Assembly (NCBI GenBank): GCA_964539235.1
Contig: CAZIIK010000113.1
Span: 1 to 5,812, forward strand
DNA: 5,812 bases
Source of the DNA: CAZIIK01 sp964539235
Lineage (GTDB): Bacteria; Pseudomonadota; Gammaproteobacteria; Francisellales; CACEW01
Direction of reading: 5' to 3'
In this document: in pieces, positions 5,761 through 5,812 of the stretch
How the letters are laid out: every line of letters starts with the position of its first letter
How positions within the stretch are numbered: position 1 is the first letter of the stretch
Made by a program: the position numbers and the translations under genes
The notes under the pieces: model-generated
The model's database searches: none
What the model was told of the DNA's origin: nothing
What the model saw: only the letters and a program-made list of their open reading frames with translations

Positions 5761-5812
5761 ATGAGTCAAAAGCGTCAAAAGTATCCGGCGGAGTTAAAAG
5801 CCCGAGTGGTAT
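5761..5812 (+). CDS. Transposase OrfA, N-terminal start (partial, runs off the window)
   Basis: Seventeen codons are present, MSQKRQKYPAELKARVV, after AGGGAG with 9-nt spacing. The pattern of a basic N terminus followed by Y-x-A-E-hydrophobic-K-x-x-V is typical of the first helix of the helix-turn-helix OrfA in IS3-family elements. In that family OrfA binds the ends and is joined by frameshifting to the OrfB integrase domain. The catalytic part lies outside the window. Too little is seen to give a subgroup or to say whether the element is intact. Confidence 0.7.
   Translation, partial: MSQKRQKYPAELKARVV

Larger units (their letters stand above)
5678..5812 (+). mobile_element. Left end of an insertion sequence, probably IS3 family (continues past the window)
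   Basis: The boundary is placed at TG 5678, where the regulator reading frame ends. The end reads TGCCCCTAAATAATCGGACAG. IS3-family ends typically start with TG, followed by a C-rich stretch and a GGACA-type motif. The first transposase frame starts at 5761. The family rests on these two features. The right end and the target duplication are not visible, so the exact boundary could be off by a few bases. The insertion separates the OmpR-type gene into parts, and orfA points away from the regulator fragment. Confidence 0.75.

Overview
The window most likely comes from a gammaproteobacterium of moderate GC. The main evidence is a topoisomerase IV subunit A (ParC) that is close to the Escherichia coli protein over its whole length and has almost the same size. 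The riboflavin enzymes and the OmpR-type regulator fragment fit this. Genus and species cannot be fixed from the sequence.

Left part (1-1442): accessory and disturbed DNA. Two short reading frames of unknown function, the second a multi-pass membrane protein, lie between copies of a palindromic repeat. One half-copy (loop plus one arm, 97 bp) is at 42-138. A complete element at 1170-1348 has two perfectly complementary 80-bp arms around a 19-nt loop. The half-copy and the left half of the complete element are identical over 97 bp in opposite orientation, so they bracket positions 139-1171 as perfect inverted repeats. The complete element sits inside the 3' end of the membrane-protein gene and shifts its frame. 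The native tail can still be read in another frame at 1350-1442.

Central part (1470-5485): a compact same-strand housekeeping block, parC-ribD-ribE. ParC unlinks daughter chromosomes together with ParE, which is not in the window. RibD carries out the deaminase and reductase steps of riboflavin synthesis, and RibE (riboflavin synthase alpha type) makes riboflavin from lumazine. parC and ribD overlap by 8 bp and ribD and ribE are 22 bp apart, so the three are probably one transcription unit. ribBA and ribH are not next to them, and no FMN riboswitch lies directly before ribD or ribE.

Right part (5469-5812): on the minus strand, the last 68 codons of an OmpR/PhoB-type response regulator converge on ribE and overlap its 3' end by 17 bp. 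The gene is cut at 5677/5678 by an insertion sequence, probably of the IS3 family. Its left end, untranslated leader and first 17 codons of orfA are in the window. The leader contains an 11-bp inverted repeat that could hide the orfA ribosome binding site in transcripts entering from outside.

No tRNA, rRNA, CRISPR array or clear intrinsic terminator was seen. The most unusual material is the palindromic element and its arrangement around the small membrane-protein module. I did not find convincing evidence of a new defence or signalling system.
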